NCBI GenBank assembly: GCA_019116285.1
Contig: DXBX01000083.1
Location: 1-44,883, forward strand
From: Candidatus Bacteroides merdigallinarum
GTDB taxonomy: Bacteria > Bacteroidota > Bacteroidia > Bacteroidales > Bacteroidaceae
Direction of reading: 5' to 3'
DNA length: 44,883 nucleotides
The position numbers and the translations under genes were made by a program. The notes beneath the pieces were generated by a model. The model was not told the origin of the DNA. It was given only the letters and a program-made list of their open reading frames with translations, and did no database searches. Positions 1-7,572 of the stretch are shown piece by piece (position 1 is the stretch's first letter; the number at the start of each line of letters is the position of its first letter).

Positions 1-131
1 GACTGAAAGAAACTCAGAAAACTATGAATTTATGAGACTATTTCATTTTTATGAACTACTTTTGCAATAACTATAACGTGGAGCTGTTTTGAATTAAAAT
101 CTGGTGCTATTTTCAATTAGTATCTACAGTC

Positions 132-168
132 GGAAAACGAAAGTAGGAAGAAAACTACTTCGTTTTCC
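132..168. repeat. Hairpin, 14-bp stem
   Basis: GGAAAACGAAAGTAG (132-146) pairs with CTACTTCGTTTTCC (155-168), leaving one bulged A and an 8-base loop. No T-run follows on either strand, so it is not a standard intrinsic terminator. It could be a 3' RNA structure or a protein-binding site. Confidence 0.6.
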
Positions 169-718
169 TCCTACTCGATTTTAAGGAGTTGCAGGTTATA
201 GCGAAATAAGGTATATTTGGGACAATAAACTACATTAAAACGGGGCAAATTACGGGTCAAATATGCTACCAAATGGTGATTTTCAAGAAAATAAATTACA
301 AGTATTATTGGGGTGTAATGATTAAATTAACATAATTATTGGAGAGGTTTGGGAGAAAAATCTCTCTTGAATGAGTGTATTTCGACAAAAGTTTTGAATC
401 GCAAATTTCGGCAATACATTATTGCTTAGCAAGATAGGATATTTCGTGTAAAAAAGTTTAATCCCTGTTTGTCGCTCATTCGCTACACCTCCGTTTCTCC
501 TCTCTTTTTCCTCTCTTTCTCCTCTCTTTTTGGTCTCTTTCGGAAAGGGCGTGGAAAGGGATGCATAAAAGGTGTGCATAAGTTAATGAAATACGCTGAT
601 AGGTGGGAATAAATGTTTACTTCCACCCGGATGGAGGCATTGTCCCTCTCACCTTCACTCGGATCGGTGATGGTGCCGCCGCAGGGCGTGGGCGGTGGTC
701 TTCTATACTCTTGTTTGC

Positions 719-734
719 CACCCACGCGTGGGTG
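719..734. repeat. 16-bp perfect palindrome after the fimbrillin stop codon
   Basis: CACCCACGCGTGGGTG is perfectly self-complementary and abuts the TAA (minus strand, 735-737) of the last fimbrillin gene. It could fold at the 3' end of the operon transcript, but no U-tract follows, so a terminator role is uncertain. Confidence 0.55.
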
Positions 735-1646
735 TTATTCCTCGTTCATATCATGCACCTCCACCAGTTCCAGTTCGCATTCGGGTGTGCCTGCGGAGCG
801 GGTAGTGGCGGCAGGATTCTTCACCGTAAGGTTGAAGGTATAGGCGTTGCCGCTTAACAATTTACTACTATAAGTTGCGCTTACAGTAGTTCCATTTACC
901 TTCATTGTGATAAATGGTAAAGAAGACCCATCCAGTCCATCATAATAGCCAGGGGCGATTATTGCTTTATATCTTTTTGACCCATTCGAATTAGTTTCCA
1001 CATAAGGATTGACGTCTATATTTTTACAATTATCTGATCGGTCATACTCATTTCCTTCTTTCTCAATAGGCGTATAAGAATATATCCTAACGTCCGCAAT
1101 AGTTGGTGATGCAGAACCAAATCCTTCATAGCTAACTATGTTAACAGTGACCAAACACATACGATGCCGGAGCGTTAAGTCAAGCGAAACATTGCTTATG
1201 ATGGTTTCTGTAGTCATGTAGTCTATTGCAGCAAGTTTGTTTGACGTGGATTGATCATTTGTGCCTTCAATCCAATCTCCGCTTCCTGCTCCCAATTCAG
1301 ATTCAACACCATTATATGGAATATTGAACTTATCCATCGAAGCCGAAGCGGGATACCATGCTTGCACCGTAGCCGGAAAGTCAACCCCTGTTATCGCAGG
1401 AGCCCAACTGCCGTTGCTATAAGTCAAGGTATGGGTTGCCCCGTTGATGCTCAGCCCCACTTGGTCGCCATTTGCCCACGTCCAATTCCCGCCGCCATCC
1501 ATGGTGGCGCGTGTGATGTTCACCTGCACGGGTTGCTTGTCCGCATCCTGCGGCAGGCCGTCATCCTCGCCGTTGCACGCCGCACAAAGGGGCAGCAGGG
1601 CGGCCAGCGCAAATCCTTGTATCAGTTTCCAATGTCTTGTTGTCAT
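735..1646 (-). CDS. Fimbrillin family lipoprotein (fimbrillin 1)
   Basis: 303 aa. The N-terminus is a lipoprotein signal ending in a lipobox (LCAAC, Cys about residue 24), followed by NGEDD, an acidic stretch typical of surface-exported Bacteroidetes lipoproteins. A TRAT motif near residue 46 and a WANGDQVGLS-type segment match the N-terminal region of Mfa-like/FimA-like fimbrillins. In that family an Arg-specific protease trims the N-terminus before strand-exchange polymerisation; that step is family knowledge, not seen here. It is the last gene of the fimbrial run and is separated from the other three fimbrillins by the DUF4160-DUF2442 pair. Its upstream leader (1647-1690) is rich in AACTAA-like repeats. 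It is probably a pilus shaft or tip subunit; which one cannot be told from sequence. Confidence 0.85.
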   Translation of the reverse strand: MTTRHWKLIQGFALAALLPLCAACNGEDDGLPQDADKQPVQVNITRATMDGGGNWTWANGDQVGLSINGATHTLTYSNGSWAPAITGVDFPATVQAWYPASASMDKFNIPYNGVESELGAGSGDWIEGTNDQSTSNKLAAIDYMTTETIISNVSLDLTLRHRMCLVTVNIVSYEGFGSASPTIADVRIYSYTPIEKEGNEYDRSDNCKNIDVNPYVETNSNGSKRYKAIIAPGYYDGLDGSSLPFITMKVNGTTVSATYSSKLLSGNAYTFNLTVKNPAATTRSAGTPECELELVEVHDMNEE

Positions 1647-1719
1647 ATCATTTTTAGTTTATCAGTTCTTTAGTTTGTTAGTTTTTAAGTTCATGTCCTG
1701 ACAAGGCGTGGAAACAAGC

Positions 1720-1758
1720 GTCCCGCCCTTCTCCACGATGCGGGGAGAGGGGCGGGAC
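1720..1758. terminator. GC-rich hairpin between DUF2442 gene and fimbrillin 1
   Basis: GTCCCGCCC (1720-1728) pairs with GGGCGGGAC (1750-1758), and an inner TTCTCC/GGGGAGA stem extends it. It lies about 40 bases after the DUF2442 stop on the minus strand and is followed only by a weak TTGTTT. It may attenuate read-through into fimbrillin 1 or mark the edge of the inserted gene pair. Confidence 0.45.
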
Positions 1759-1797
1759 GGGAAACTTTCTTGGCTTGTGCGGTCGGCTCTTATGCCA

Positions 1798-2040
1798 CTA
1801 CGCCAGTGTCATCAGGTCTTTTACCGAATAGACCTTGCTCAGACGGTCGAATGTGAAATACTGGTCATCCAGTATCATCCATCCTTCGCGCTCTTTTACG
1901 GAAAGATGCTTGATGTCCGGAAAGAATGACAGCGGTACGATGACCTCGCGCCCGTCTGTCAGATAAACGGCCATCTTGCCCCGGTGTCCGGTGAAATCCA
2001 GTTTCTTAATACCTACGTTTACATCTTTCATCTTGCACAT
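1798..2040 (-). CDS. DUF2442 domain protein
   Basis: 80 aa, soluble, no signal peptide. The pattern of a short beta-rich protein with LTDGREVIVPLSFFPDI and a later W-I-L-D-D segment matches DUF2442. In many bacteria this family is encoded next to a DUF4160 protein, as here, and the pair is often considered toxin-antitoxin-like; that function is not proven. It follows the DUF4160 gene by 8 bases, so the two are probably co-translated. An internal Met (2031) is an alternative start. Cytosolic proteins of this kind have no obvious role in fimbria assembly, so the position inside a fimbrillin run suggests an inserted cassette. Confidence 0.75.
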   Translation of the reverse strand: MCKMKDVNVGIKKLDFTGHRGKMAVYLTDGREVIVPLSFFPDIKHLSVKEREGWMILDDQYFTFDRLSKVYSVKDLMTLA

Positions 2041-2048
2041 AAGCTGTC

Positions 2049-2321
2049 TTATTTTTCAATGTCCTTTACTTTTGTCTTTTCGCCGTTGAACGTCCGTGTG
2101 ATTTGTTCGTTCAGGAACTCCCAGTGGCGGTCAATGGCAGCCACTATCATGGCGTTGTCTTTGGCGGACAACAAGCTTTCGGCTATCTCGATGTCTTTCA
2201 TCCCGTTCCGCTCTATCCATATTTTCGCCACGGAATGCAAATGCCTGCCTCCTTTGCGGAATATATGGATATGGCGGCGGTTGTCGTTCACATCCGTAGG
2301 AATGCTTACCAGCAAAAACAT
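2049..2321 (-). CDS. DUF4160 domain protein
   Basis: 90 aa from the preferred start at 2321 (an upstream in-frame ATG at 2345 would add 8 residues). I prefer 2321 because a good -7 element (2363-2370) puts transcription start only about 10 bases before 2345. The motif DVNDNRRHIHIF, then a GG and AKIWIE segment, is the conserved core of DUF4160. The partner DUF2442 gene follows by 8 bases. Family members are small cytosolic proteins of unknown activity, commonly paired with DUF2442. A toxin-antitoxin role is a guess from gene pairing only. Confidence 0.75.
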   Translation of the reverse strand: MFLLVSIPTDVNDNRRHIHIFRKGGRHLHSVAKIWIERNGMKDIEIAESLLSAKDNAMIVAAIDRHWEFLNEQITRTFNGEKTKVKDIEK

Positions 2322-2362
2322 CTTTATAAAAGCCAATTGTCCCATACGTCCTGCATTTTCCG

Positions 2363-2370
2363 CAAAGGTA
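2363..2370 (-). promoter_or_regulatory. -7 element for the DUF4160-DUF2442 pair
   Basis: The minus strand reads TACCTTTG, a perfect TAnnTTTG. A TTTG lies 24 bases upstream (2395-2398), slightly longer than the usual spacing. It gives the cassette its own promoter inside the fimbrillin run. Confidence 0.6.
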
Positions 2371-2477
2371 CCATTTTTTTGCGGAAGCCGTGTGCAAAAC
2401 AGTACTTTTCTTCTGATTTACAAAGAAATTTCCCGTTTCCCAGCCTTGTCAAAGAGCGCTCTATGTTTCATTTATTT

Positions 2478-3380
2478 CTATTCCGTCTCCAAATCGTGGC
2501 TCCCGCCATTGCCCCAACCACCGGCACTGATGCTGTTTACGGTCACGGTCTTGTTCTCGGCTTTCAGCGTAACGTTGTAGGTGTACTCCGTTCCGGCATT
2601 CCACGTGCTGCCTCCTGCCGGGACTTCATAGCGGAAGGGACCGACATCGCCCACATAGAACTGGAACAGAGTGCCCGTGCTGACCGTCTGCGGTATGACG
2701 AGGGCTTCGAAGGTGGCGACATAGCCACTGGTGGTCGCAGCCGTATGGGGAGTGATGGTACCTGTAGTACCTGAGTCGGTGTTCCACGTACCTGTTATGC
2801 CTATGCTCATAGGAGTAAACGTTCCACTAATCTTTATGTTGTCGCTCTCGCCAATGGTCATACTTACGTTGTTATCAGTTCCACCAGACAAATACCCCCC
2901 ATTCTGGACGTTCACCACTAACTTGGCGGTTTGGTGGTAAAAATTAAAAATTCCAGGATCAATATTTTTAGTAACATTTTTTTGTTCACTACACAATAAA
3001 TCAGAATTAAGATAATCATCATCATTGTTTTGAGTAATACTTACTGTCCATACCATCTGATTGTCTATCAAACTTGATGGGCAAAAGCCTTGTATATTAA
3101 CACTTTCACCATCCTGCCAATAGTAATTACCGGTCATATTGCCTTCTCGATCAACCGTGTAGGCATAGTAATTTCCTGCGTCCACTTGTAGAGCTATCTG
3201 TTCGCCGCCATCCCATTCTCCATTCACCGTGGCGCGTGTGTCCACTCCCTCGGCAATGGTGGCGGTGAGGGTTAGGGGCTGCTTGCTGCCGGGCAGTGCG
3301 TCCGTTTCTTCCTGCGAGCAGGCTGTGAAGGCAAGAACCAACAACGCAAGGGGTAGGATATGTTTTATCTTTCTCATCAT
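2478..3380 (-). CDS. Fimbrillin family lipoprotein (fimbrillin 2)
   Basis: 300 aa from the ATG-ATG pair at 3380/3377. The frame is open further upstream, but this start sits right before the hydrophobic signal and 10 bases after the previous stop. The lipobox is LAFTAC followed by SQEETD, an acidic surface-export-type signal. A DTRAT motif and an NGEWDGGEQIALQ segment follow, as in Mfa-like fimbrillins, and the rest is beta-rich with conserved HQTAKLVVNV and ending in a YNVTLKA strand. Third of three consecutive fimbrillin genes in transcription order. Probably a pilus subunit exposed on the cell surface. Confidence 0.85.
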   Translation of the reverse strand: MMRKIKHILPLALLVLAFTACSQEETDALPGSKQPLTLTATIAEGVDTRATVNGEWDGGEQIALQVDAGNYYAYTVDREGNMTGNYYWQDGESVNIQGFCPSSLIDNQMVWTVSITQNNDDDYLNSDLLCSEQKNVTKNIDPGIFNFYHQTAKLVVNVQNGGYLSGGTDNNVSMTIGESDNIKISGTFTPMSIGITGTWNTDSGTTGTITPHTAATTSGYVATFEALVIPQTVSTGTLFQFYVGDVGPFRYEVPAGGSTWNAGTEYTYNVTLKAENKTVTVNSISAGGWGNGGSHDLETE

Positions 3381-3390
3381 ATATTGTTTT

Positions 3391-4302
3391 TTACATCGTG
3401 GCTGTTGTCCCGCCGCCATTCACGCCGGTCCAGTCCTTGATTTCGGCTTCGCCCACACGGAGTCCCGTCTTGCTGACGGTGATGTCCCACGTATAGTTGT
3501 TGCCCGGTTGCAGTTTGCCGTCCTTCACGGTGAGCGGGGCGGTGTAGTCCTGCCCGCCTACGGTGACGGTCAAGGCAATGCTTGCGACATCCTGCGGGAA
3601 GAGGATGAGCGGGGAGGCGGTGTAGCGGGCATTGGTGGTCTGCACTCCGTTCAGGCTGATGGCGAGCGGTTTTGCTTCCACGTCATCCGCCGTGGCTGTG
3701 CCGTCCTGAGGGTCGAACGTGCCTTGCAATTTCAATCCACCAAGGGTGTAGCTCCACGCTCCGTCCAAGTTCATATCGTCCCCTTCGATGAAGGTCAAGG
3801 TCACTTGGCTCATGCGGTGGGTAAAGGCGTGGTCGCCGGTGAAGCTGACGGTCGGGGCATCCTTGCTCGCCGTGGCTCCGCTGGCATAGAGGAAGTCGAT
3901 GATGGGCTGGTTCTCCGCCGTCTGGTTCGTGGCGTCCGTGCTGACTTCGGTCAAGGGCTGTGCCGCCGTGCCGGGCGTACCCGTAAAGGGATAATAGGCA
4001 TGGAAGGTCACCACATCCGGGCTTTGGAAGTAGATGGCGCTCTCCGGCGAGGTGGTGAAGCTGCTGCCGTCCCATTCGTAGCACACGTTGGCATAGTCAG
4101 TGTCCGTGCCCTCCACGGTGGAGATGCCTATCTGGTCGTATAGTGCCCATTGGGTGCCGGTGGCGCGGGTATCAACCGTGCCGATGGCGGCATTCACTTT
4201 CAGTGCCACGGGGCTGTCGGGCGTGGCGTTTTCGTCGTTGGTGCAGGCGGCAAGCGTCAGTGCCGTGGCTGCAAGGAAGATGTATCGTTTCATTGTTGTC
4301 AT
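3391..4302 (-). CDS. Fimbrillin family lipoprotein (fimbrillin 3)
   Basis: 303 aa from the Met at 4302 (an alternative Met at 4293 begins MKRYIFLAAT). The lipobox LTLAAC is followed by TNDEN. DTRATG lies near residue 40, and a THRMSQVTLTF segment is shared with fimbrillin 4 (QHIMSQVALIF), so the two look like diverged tandem copies. The C-terminus NYTWDITVSKTGL is the common terminal strand of the Mfa-like family. It ends 10 bases before fimbrillin 2, consistent with one transcript. GC content is visibly higher than in fimbrillin 4. Confidence 0.85.
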   Translation of the reverse strand: MTTMKRYIFLAATALTLAACTNDENATPDSPVALKVNAAIGTVDTRATGTQWALYDQIGISTVEGTDTDYANVCYEWDGSSFTTSPESAIYFQSPDVVTFHAYYPFTGTPGTAAQPLTEVSTDATNQTAENQPIIDFLYASGATASKDAPTVSFTGDHAFTHRMSQVTLTFIEGDDMNLDGAWSYTLGGLKLQGTFDPQDGTATADDVEAKPLAISLNGVQTTNARYTASPLILFPQDVASIALTVTVGGQDYTAPLTVKDGKLQPGNNYTWDITVSKTGLRVGEAEIKDWTGVNGGGTTATM

Positions 4303-4333
4303 AAAATAGTTTCTATGGGTGATGATTGATGGG

Positions 4334-5230
4334 TTATAATTCGGCTTCCACATTCTCTTGATACCCTGTGGCTGGTTGCCAATCTTCGATCTCTGTATCG
4401 CTTATCTCCAGCCCGTTATTCTTGATGGTGACGGTGTAGGCATAGCTGTAACCTTCTTGTAAGCCACCGGTCGGGGTGGAAAGGTTGGCTTTGTAAACTT
4501 GGCCATTGTAGGTTACTTCGAGTGCAATCTGGTTGTTTGTCACTGCTTGTGGCAGGAGGATAAGCGGAGTGGCGGAATATTCCGAACCCGACACGCCACT
4601 GATGCCGGAAATGGACACATCGCCTGTCGTTGCCTCGTTTGTTAATGTGCAGTTCTGCGTATTGAACGTGCCATTAGTCACCAGGCTTTTCAGCGCATAA
4701 GCGGTTAGACTGGTCAGATCACTGATGCCATCACCTGTCTTGAATATTAGTGCCACTTGGGACATAATGTGCTGGAAAGCGTTGTCTCCGGTGAAGTTTA
4801 TTGTCGGTGAAGAGGCGGAGGCTGTTACCGTAGGCGTGACGAGGATGTCCCATTGGTTCCATCCGCCCGTAACAGTCTGTGTCTTGGTATCGATGCTGAT
4901 GGTAGCACCTTGTGGTGTGGCTGTGGCGTACCAAGCCTGGAAACTCACAGGATTCGTGTCTTGGAAGTAATACGGATTATTCCCATCTGACCATGTGCCA
5001 TCGCTTTGTAAGGTGTACACATAGGTATTATTGTCAGGAGCTACCACGTTGATCTTATCACCGTCAGTAAACGATGCACTGTTTCCATCGACACTGACAC
5101 GAGTCGTGGCTTGGTTAATGCCTGCTGTTATTTGTGCGGCTACCGGGCCGTTCAGGTTCTCGTCGTTGGTGCAACTTGCCAGCAACCCCGCTGCCAGCAT
5201 GGTGTAGAGAAATATTCTTTTCATGTTCAT
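4334..5230 (-). CDS. Fimbrillin family lipoprotein (fimbrillin 4)
   Basis: 298 aa. MNMKRIFLYTMLAAGLLASC is a lipoprotein signal and is followed by TNDEN, the same five residues as in fimbrillin 3. TTRVSVDG takes the place of the TRAT protease-type site. A SFTDGDKINVVAP segment and the QHIMSQVALIF block match the Mfa-like family. It is the first fimbrillin after the FimB/Mfa2-type gene, 34 bases downstream of it. Shared blocks with fimbrillin 3 point to gene duplication. Its product is probably a surface pilus subunit; shaft versus tip cannot be assigned. Confidence 0.85.
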   Translation of the reverse strand: MNMKRIFLYTMLAAGLLASCTNDENLNGPVAAQITAGINQATTRVSVDGNSASFTDGDKINVVAPDNNTYVYTLQSDGTWSDGNNPYYFQDTNPVSFQAWYATATPQGATISIDTKTQTVTGGWNQWDILVTPTVTASASSPTINFTGDNAFQHIMSQVALIFKTGDGISDLTSLTAYALKSLVTNGTFNTQNCTLTNEATTGDVSISGISGVSGSEYSATPLILLPQAVTNNQIALEVTYNGQVYKANLSTPTGGLQEGYSYAYTVTIKNNGLEISDTEIEDWQPATGYQENVEAEL

Positions 5231-5264
5231 CTTTTATTATTGTCTAAAAAATTATCGTTTCTCC

Positions 5265-6107
5265 TTACTGTGCTTCTACGCTTCCTCCGCTGACCACCTT
5301 CCAGTCGATGATGTCGGCTTCCACTCCGGCTTCTATCGGAGCTTGCAAGTTGCCTGTCAACGTAACGGCCTCTGTACCGATGCTGAAGTCGGCCAACTGT
5401 TCCGTCAGGTCGCTCTTGATGAGTATGTCCTGCGGATTACCTCCCACAAAAGAGAGTACGAGCGTCAGCGTTTGCCTGTCGCCCATCGTTCCCAGCAGGC
5501 GCAGGTCAGCCGCCACCTTGTCGCCGCTTCGGGTGAACACAGGGGCGGTGCTGACGGCTTCACCGTAAAGTATTTCATTCCGCAGGTCGTAAGCCCCCGC
5601 CACGCCGGAGAGGGTGCCCGTAATGGCGGCAATACGTTCCGCGTCACCCTCAGTCACGGTCAGTTCCAGGCGAAGGTCACGGGTGCGCTGCACCACGGAC
5701 AGTTCCAGATGGAGCGTGTCGTCCGCAGAGACCTGTACCTGACGCACGCCGGCGTATAGCGGTTCGGGCAAGGGGACTATCAGGTCTGTCTCTGCCCGGG
5801 TAGCATCCACCCTGTCCACAGAAGCGATGCCATCCGTCACGGTGAAGCCTGCGGGGGTGTTATAGACCCCGATGGTATGCTCGCCCGGCGGCAGGGGAGC
5901 AGAGGCGGTATTGCCCTCGTCCAGGGGGTGTCCGTCCACTTCCACGATGTAATCATCGCCTGCACCCGGCGGCAGGTCTATGGATACGTTTACCACGCCC
6001 TTACCGGGATGCGGCGTGTCGTACAAGTCATCCTTCACGCAGGAAGCAAGCAACCATGGCACACAGATAACGCAAATTAGGCAGATGACCACAGATTTCT
6101 TTTCCAT
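5265..6107 (-). CDS. FimB/Mfa2 family fimbrial anchor-type lipoprotein
   Basis: 280 aa from the Met at 6107 (MEKKSVVICL). Upstream in-frame residues lie in a repeated CTTCATTCCT leader and are unlikely to be coding. A hydrophobic stretch ends in the lipobox WLLASC, followed by VKDDLYD. The remaining beta-rich protein, with VNVSIDLPPGA, a DRVDATRAE segment and a C-terminal DIIDWKVV, resembles the FimB/Mfa2 family. In Porphyromonas such proteins anchor the fimbria and limit its length. It sits between the DUF3575 gene and the fimbrillins, the usual position for such a subunit. Assignment to the precise subfamily is less certain than to the fimbrial superfamily. Confidence 0.75.
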   Translation of the reverse strand: MEKKSVVICLICVICVPWLLASCVKDDLYDTPHPGKGVVNVSIDLPPGAGDDYIVEVDGHPLDEGNTASAPLPPGEHTIGVYNTPAGFTVTDGIASVDRVDATRAETDLIVPLPEPLYAGVRQVQVSADDTLHLELSVVQRTRDLRLELTVTEGDAERIAAITGTLSGVAGAYDLRNEILYGEAVSTAPVFTRSGDKVAADLRLLGTMGDRQTLTLVLSFVGGNPQDILIKSDLTEQLADFSIGTEAVTLTGNLQAPIEAGVEADIIDWKVVSGGSVEAQ

Positions 6108-6144
6108 ACTATATCTTAATTCTTCATTCCTCATTCTTCATTCC

Positions 6145-7425
6145 TCATTTAATCATCCATACCAAGGTGACGCCCGCGTTTATCGGTCCCCACCAGTTCT
6201 TGCTTTCTTTTCCCTGCCGGACACGCACCCCGTCAATGACCTCGTACTTCTCATAGTCAGCGTGGAGGCAACCCACGGCGAGGGTAAAGTCGAGCGACAG
6301 GGCATCGGTAAGGCGCAACTGGTAGCCGCCGGCGAGGCCGCCGCCCATCAGGTCGCCCTGCTTGCCCGTGGCAGACAGCTTGTAGTGGAACTCACCTGCC
6401 TTATACATCGCGCCGAGGTAGCCACGCTTCTTCTTGCCCACATAGCAGCGCACTTCGGGCGAGACTTCCCACAGGGCATATCTCCTGTCCTTGTTATCCC
6501 ACGACCAGGAGGTCCACGAGCCGTTCACTGCGATGCCCCACCGGCGACTGATGCGCCACTCCAGCCCCAGGTCGGGCGTAAGGGTCGCCCAGCGCAGCAG
6601 GTTGGCACGGAGGGAGAAGCGGTAGGTATCCGCCATACCTTCCTTTGCAACGGGAACAGCCTGTGCGGTTTCGTTCGCTTGCGGCTGTTCCGCCTGTACG
6701 GATTGTGTTGGCGGTTCTTGCGTGGTTATCCCCTTTGTCTCTTGTGGTTCATGCATAGCTGTTTCTTCCTGCGGCAGATCAGATATCCCCTTTCCCGGCT
6801 TATCCGCAAGGGGTACGGAAATGCGCACCGTCACATAGTCGCCGCTGCCGGAATGGTTGCAAGTGATGAAGCAATCCTCCGTCAGCTTCTGCCGCACTAT
6901 CAGCTCCGACTTCACGCGGTTGGAACGGACTCTTGCTAAGTCGGCATTGTTGGCAGTAGTGCAATGGCCATCCACCCGGAGAGGGATGTTGCCGTTCAAT
7001 ATCTCCTGTCTGTATCGTATCACACATTCTTCCAACCGGACAAGTTCCGTCTCATTGTCGTGGAAGGGTACGAAGAACATGTCATTCCCCGGTATGAAAC
7101 GGAATACAAAGGTGATATCCGCCTTTTCCTGCGCCGCCATAGGGGCTGTCATCAGCAGGAAGAGGACGGACAGGAACATCAGCCGCTTCAACATATTATG
7201 TATGATTCGGGTAAACTCTTCGGGGGTGATATCCTCCCGGTTCAGGAAATTGGGAAGCTCGTACTCGGGTAGCTTCTCCTTCATCTCTATATTCTCGTTG
7301 ATGCAGCGCACCATGGCCCGTTGGCACTGACGCAGCCGGCGGCGGCAACGATAGAGGGCTACGGCAAGTCCTGCGATGGCAAGCAAGGCCGTGCTGAGAA
7401 TAATATACAGGTACATTTGTTCCAT
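6145..7425 (-). CDS. DUF3575 outer-membrane-type protein with an extra N-terminal membrane module
   Basis: 426 aa. Residues 4-25 form a transmembrane helix followed by a Cys- and Arg-rich segment (RCRRRLRQCQRAMVRC). Residues 78-100 form what looks like a complete signal peptide ending MTAPMAAQ. Residues about 100-210 resemble an OmpA-like binding fold (RVDGHCTT, ARVRSNRVKSEL). A linker rich in Gln, Glu and Pro follows, then a C-terminal DUF3575 barrel-like domain (about 270-426). DUF3575 proteins are common at Bacteroidales fimbrial loci. A start at 7194 would give an ordinary secreted protein. The upstream start at 7425 is supported by a -7 element at 7454-7461, only about 22 bases before it. 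Confidence 0.75.
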   Translation of the reverse strand: MEQMYLYIILSTALLAIAGLAVALYRCRRRLRQCQRAMVRCINENIEMKEKLPEYELPNFLNREDITPEEFTRIIHNMLKRLMFLSVLFLLMTAPMAAQEKADITFVFRFIPGNDMFFVPFHDNETELVRLEECVIRYRQEILNGNIPLRVDGHCTTANNADLARVRSNRVKSELIVRQKLTEDCFITCNHSGSGDYVTVRISVPLADKPGKGISDLPQEETAMHEPQETKGITTQEPPTQSVQAEQPQANETAQAVPVAKEGMADTYRFSLRANLLRWATLTPDLGLEWRISRRWGIAVNGSWTSWSWDNKDRRYALWEVSPEVRCYVGKKKRGYLGAMYKAGEFHYKLSATGKQGDLMGGGLAGGYQLRLTDALSLDFTLAVGCLHADYEKYEVIDGVRVRQGKESKNWWGPINAGVTLVWMIK

Positions 7426-7453
7426 GTCATTGCGGTATTTTGTTTGAATGGAA

Positions 7454-7461
7454 CAAAGGTA
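7454..7461 (-). promoter_or_regulatory. -7 element of the fimbrial operon
   Basis: TACCTTTG on the minus strand lies 29 bases before the ATG at 7425 and after the stop of the TPR-AraC gene. It implies a short leader and that the fimbrial genes can be transcribed separately from the regulator. I see no clear -33 TTTG. Confidence 0.5.
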
Positions 7462-7572
7462 CTCGAACGGCGCGAACTGAAATAATTTTCAGGCGAATCG
7501 TTCTCCACGGGAATCACACCGGTACTCCACAGAAATCACTCTGTGCTCTGCAACAAGCTGACTATTACAGTA

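Larger units (their letters stand above)
1..734. other. Gene-free left edge
   Basis: No reading frame here looks like a protein. The frames of 60 to 85 codons are made of low-complexity sequence or shadow it. The stretch holds an AT-rich first 480 bases with one strong hairpin (132-168), a polypyrimidine tract of repeated CCTCTCTTT-like units (about 499-541), and a 16-bp palindrome just after the stop of the fimbrillin gene (719-734). It may be the 3' untranslated region of the fimbrial operon plus unassigned intergenic DNA. Confidence 0.6.

Noticed and set aside
499..541. CRISPR-like or tandem repeat array
   Set aside because: Units of CCTCTCTTT are short, unequal and without spacers: simple low-complexity sequence.
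483..725. 80-codon minus-strand frame before fimbrillin 1's end
   Set aside because: Built from a polypyrimidine tract and palindromic sequence, biased to Arg/Lys/Glu; no promoter or domain.
2345..2345. Longer DUF4160 start at 2345
   Set aside because: Promoter -7 element is so close that the ribosome site would be absent; the start at 2321 fits better.
3229..4143. 304-codon plus-strand frame opposite fimbrillins 2 and 3
   Set aside because: Antisense shadow of two clear fimbrillin genes; Arg/Gly-rich with no domain.
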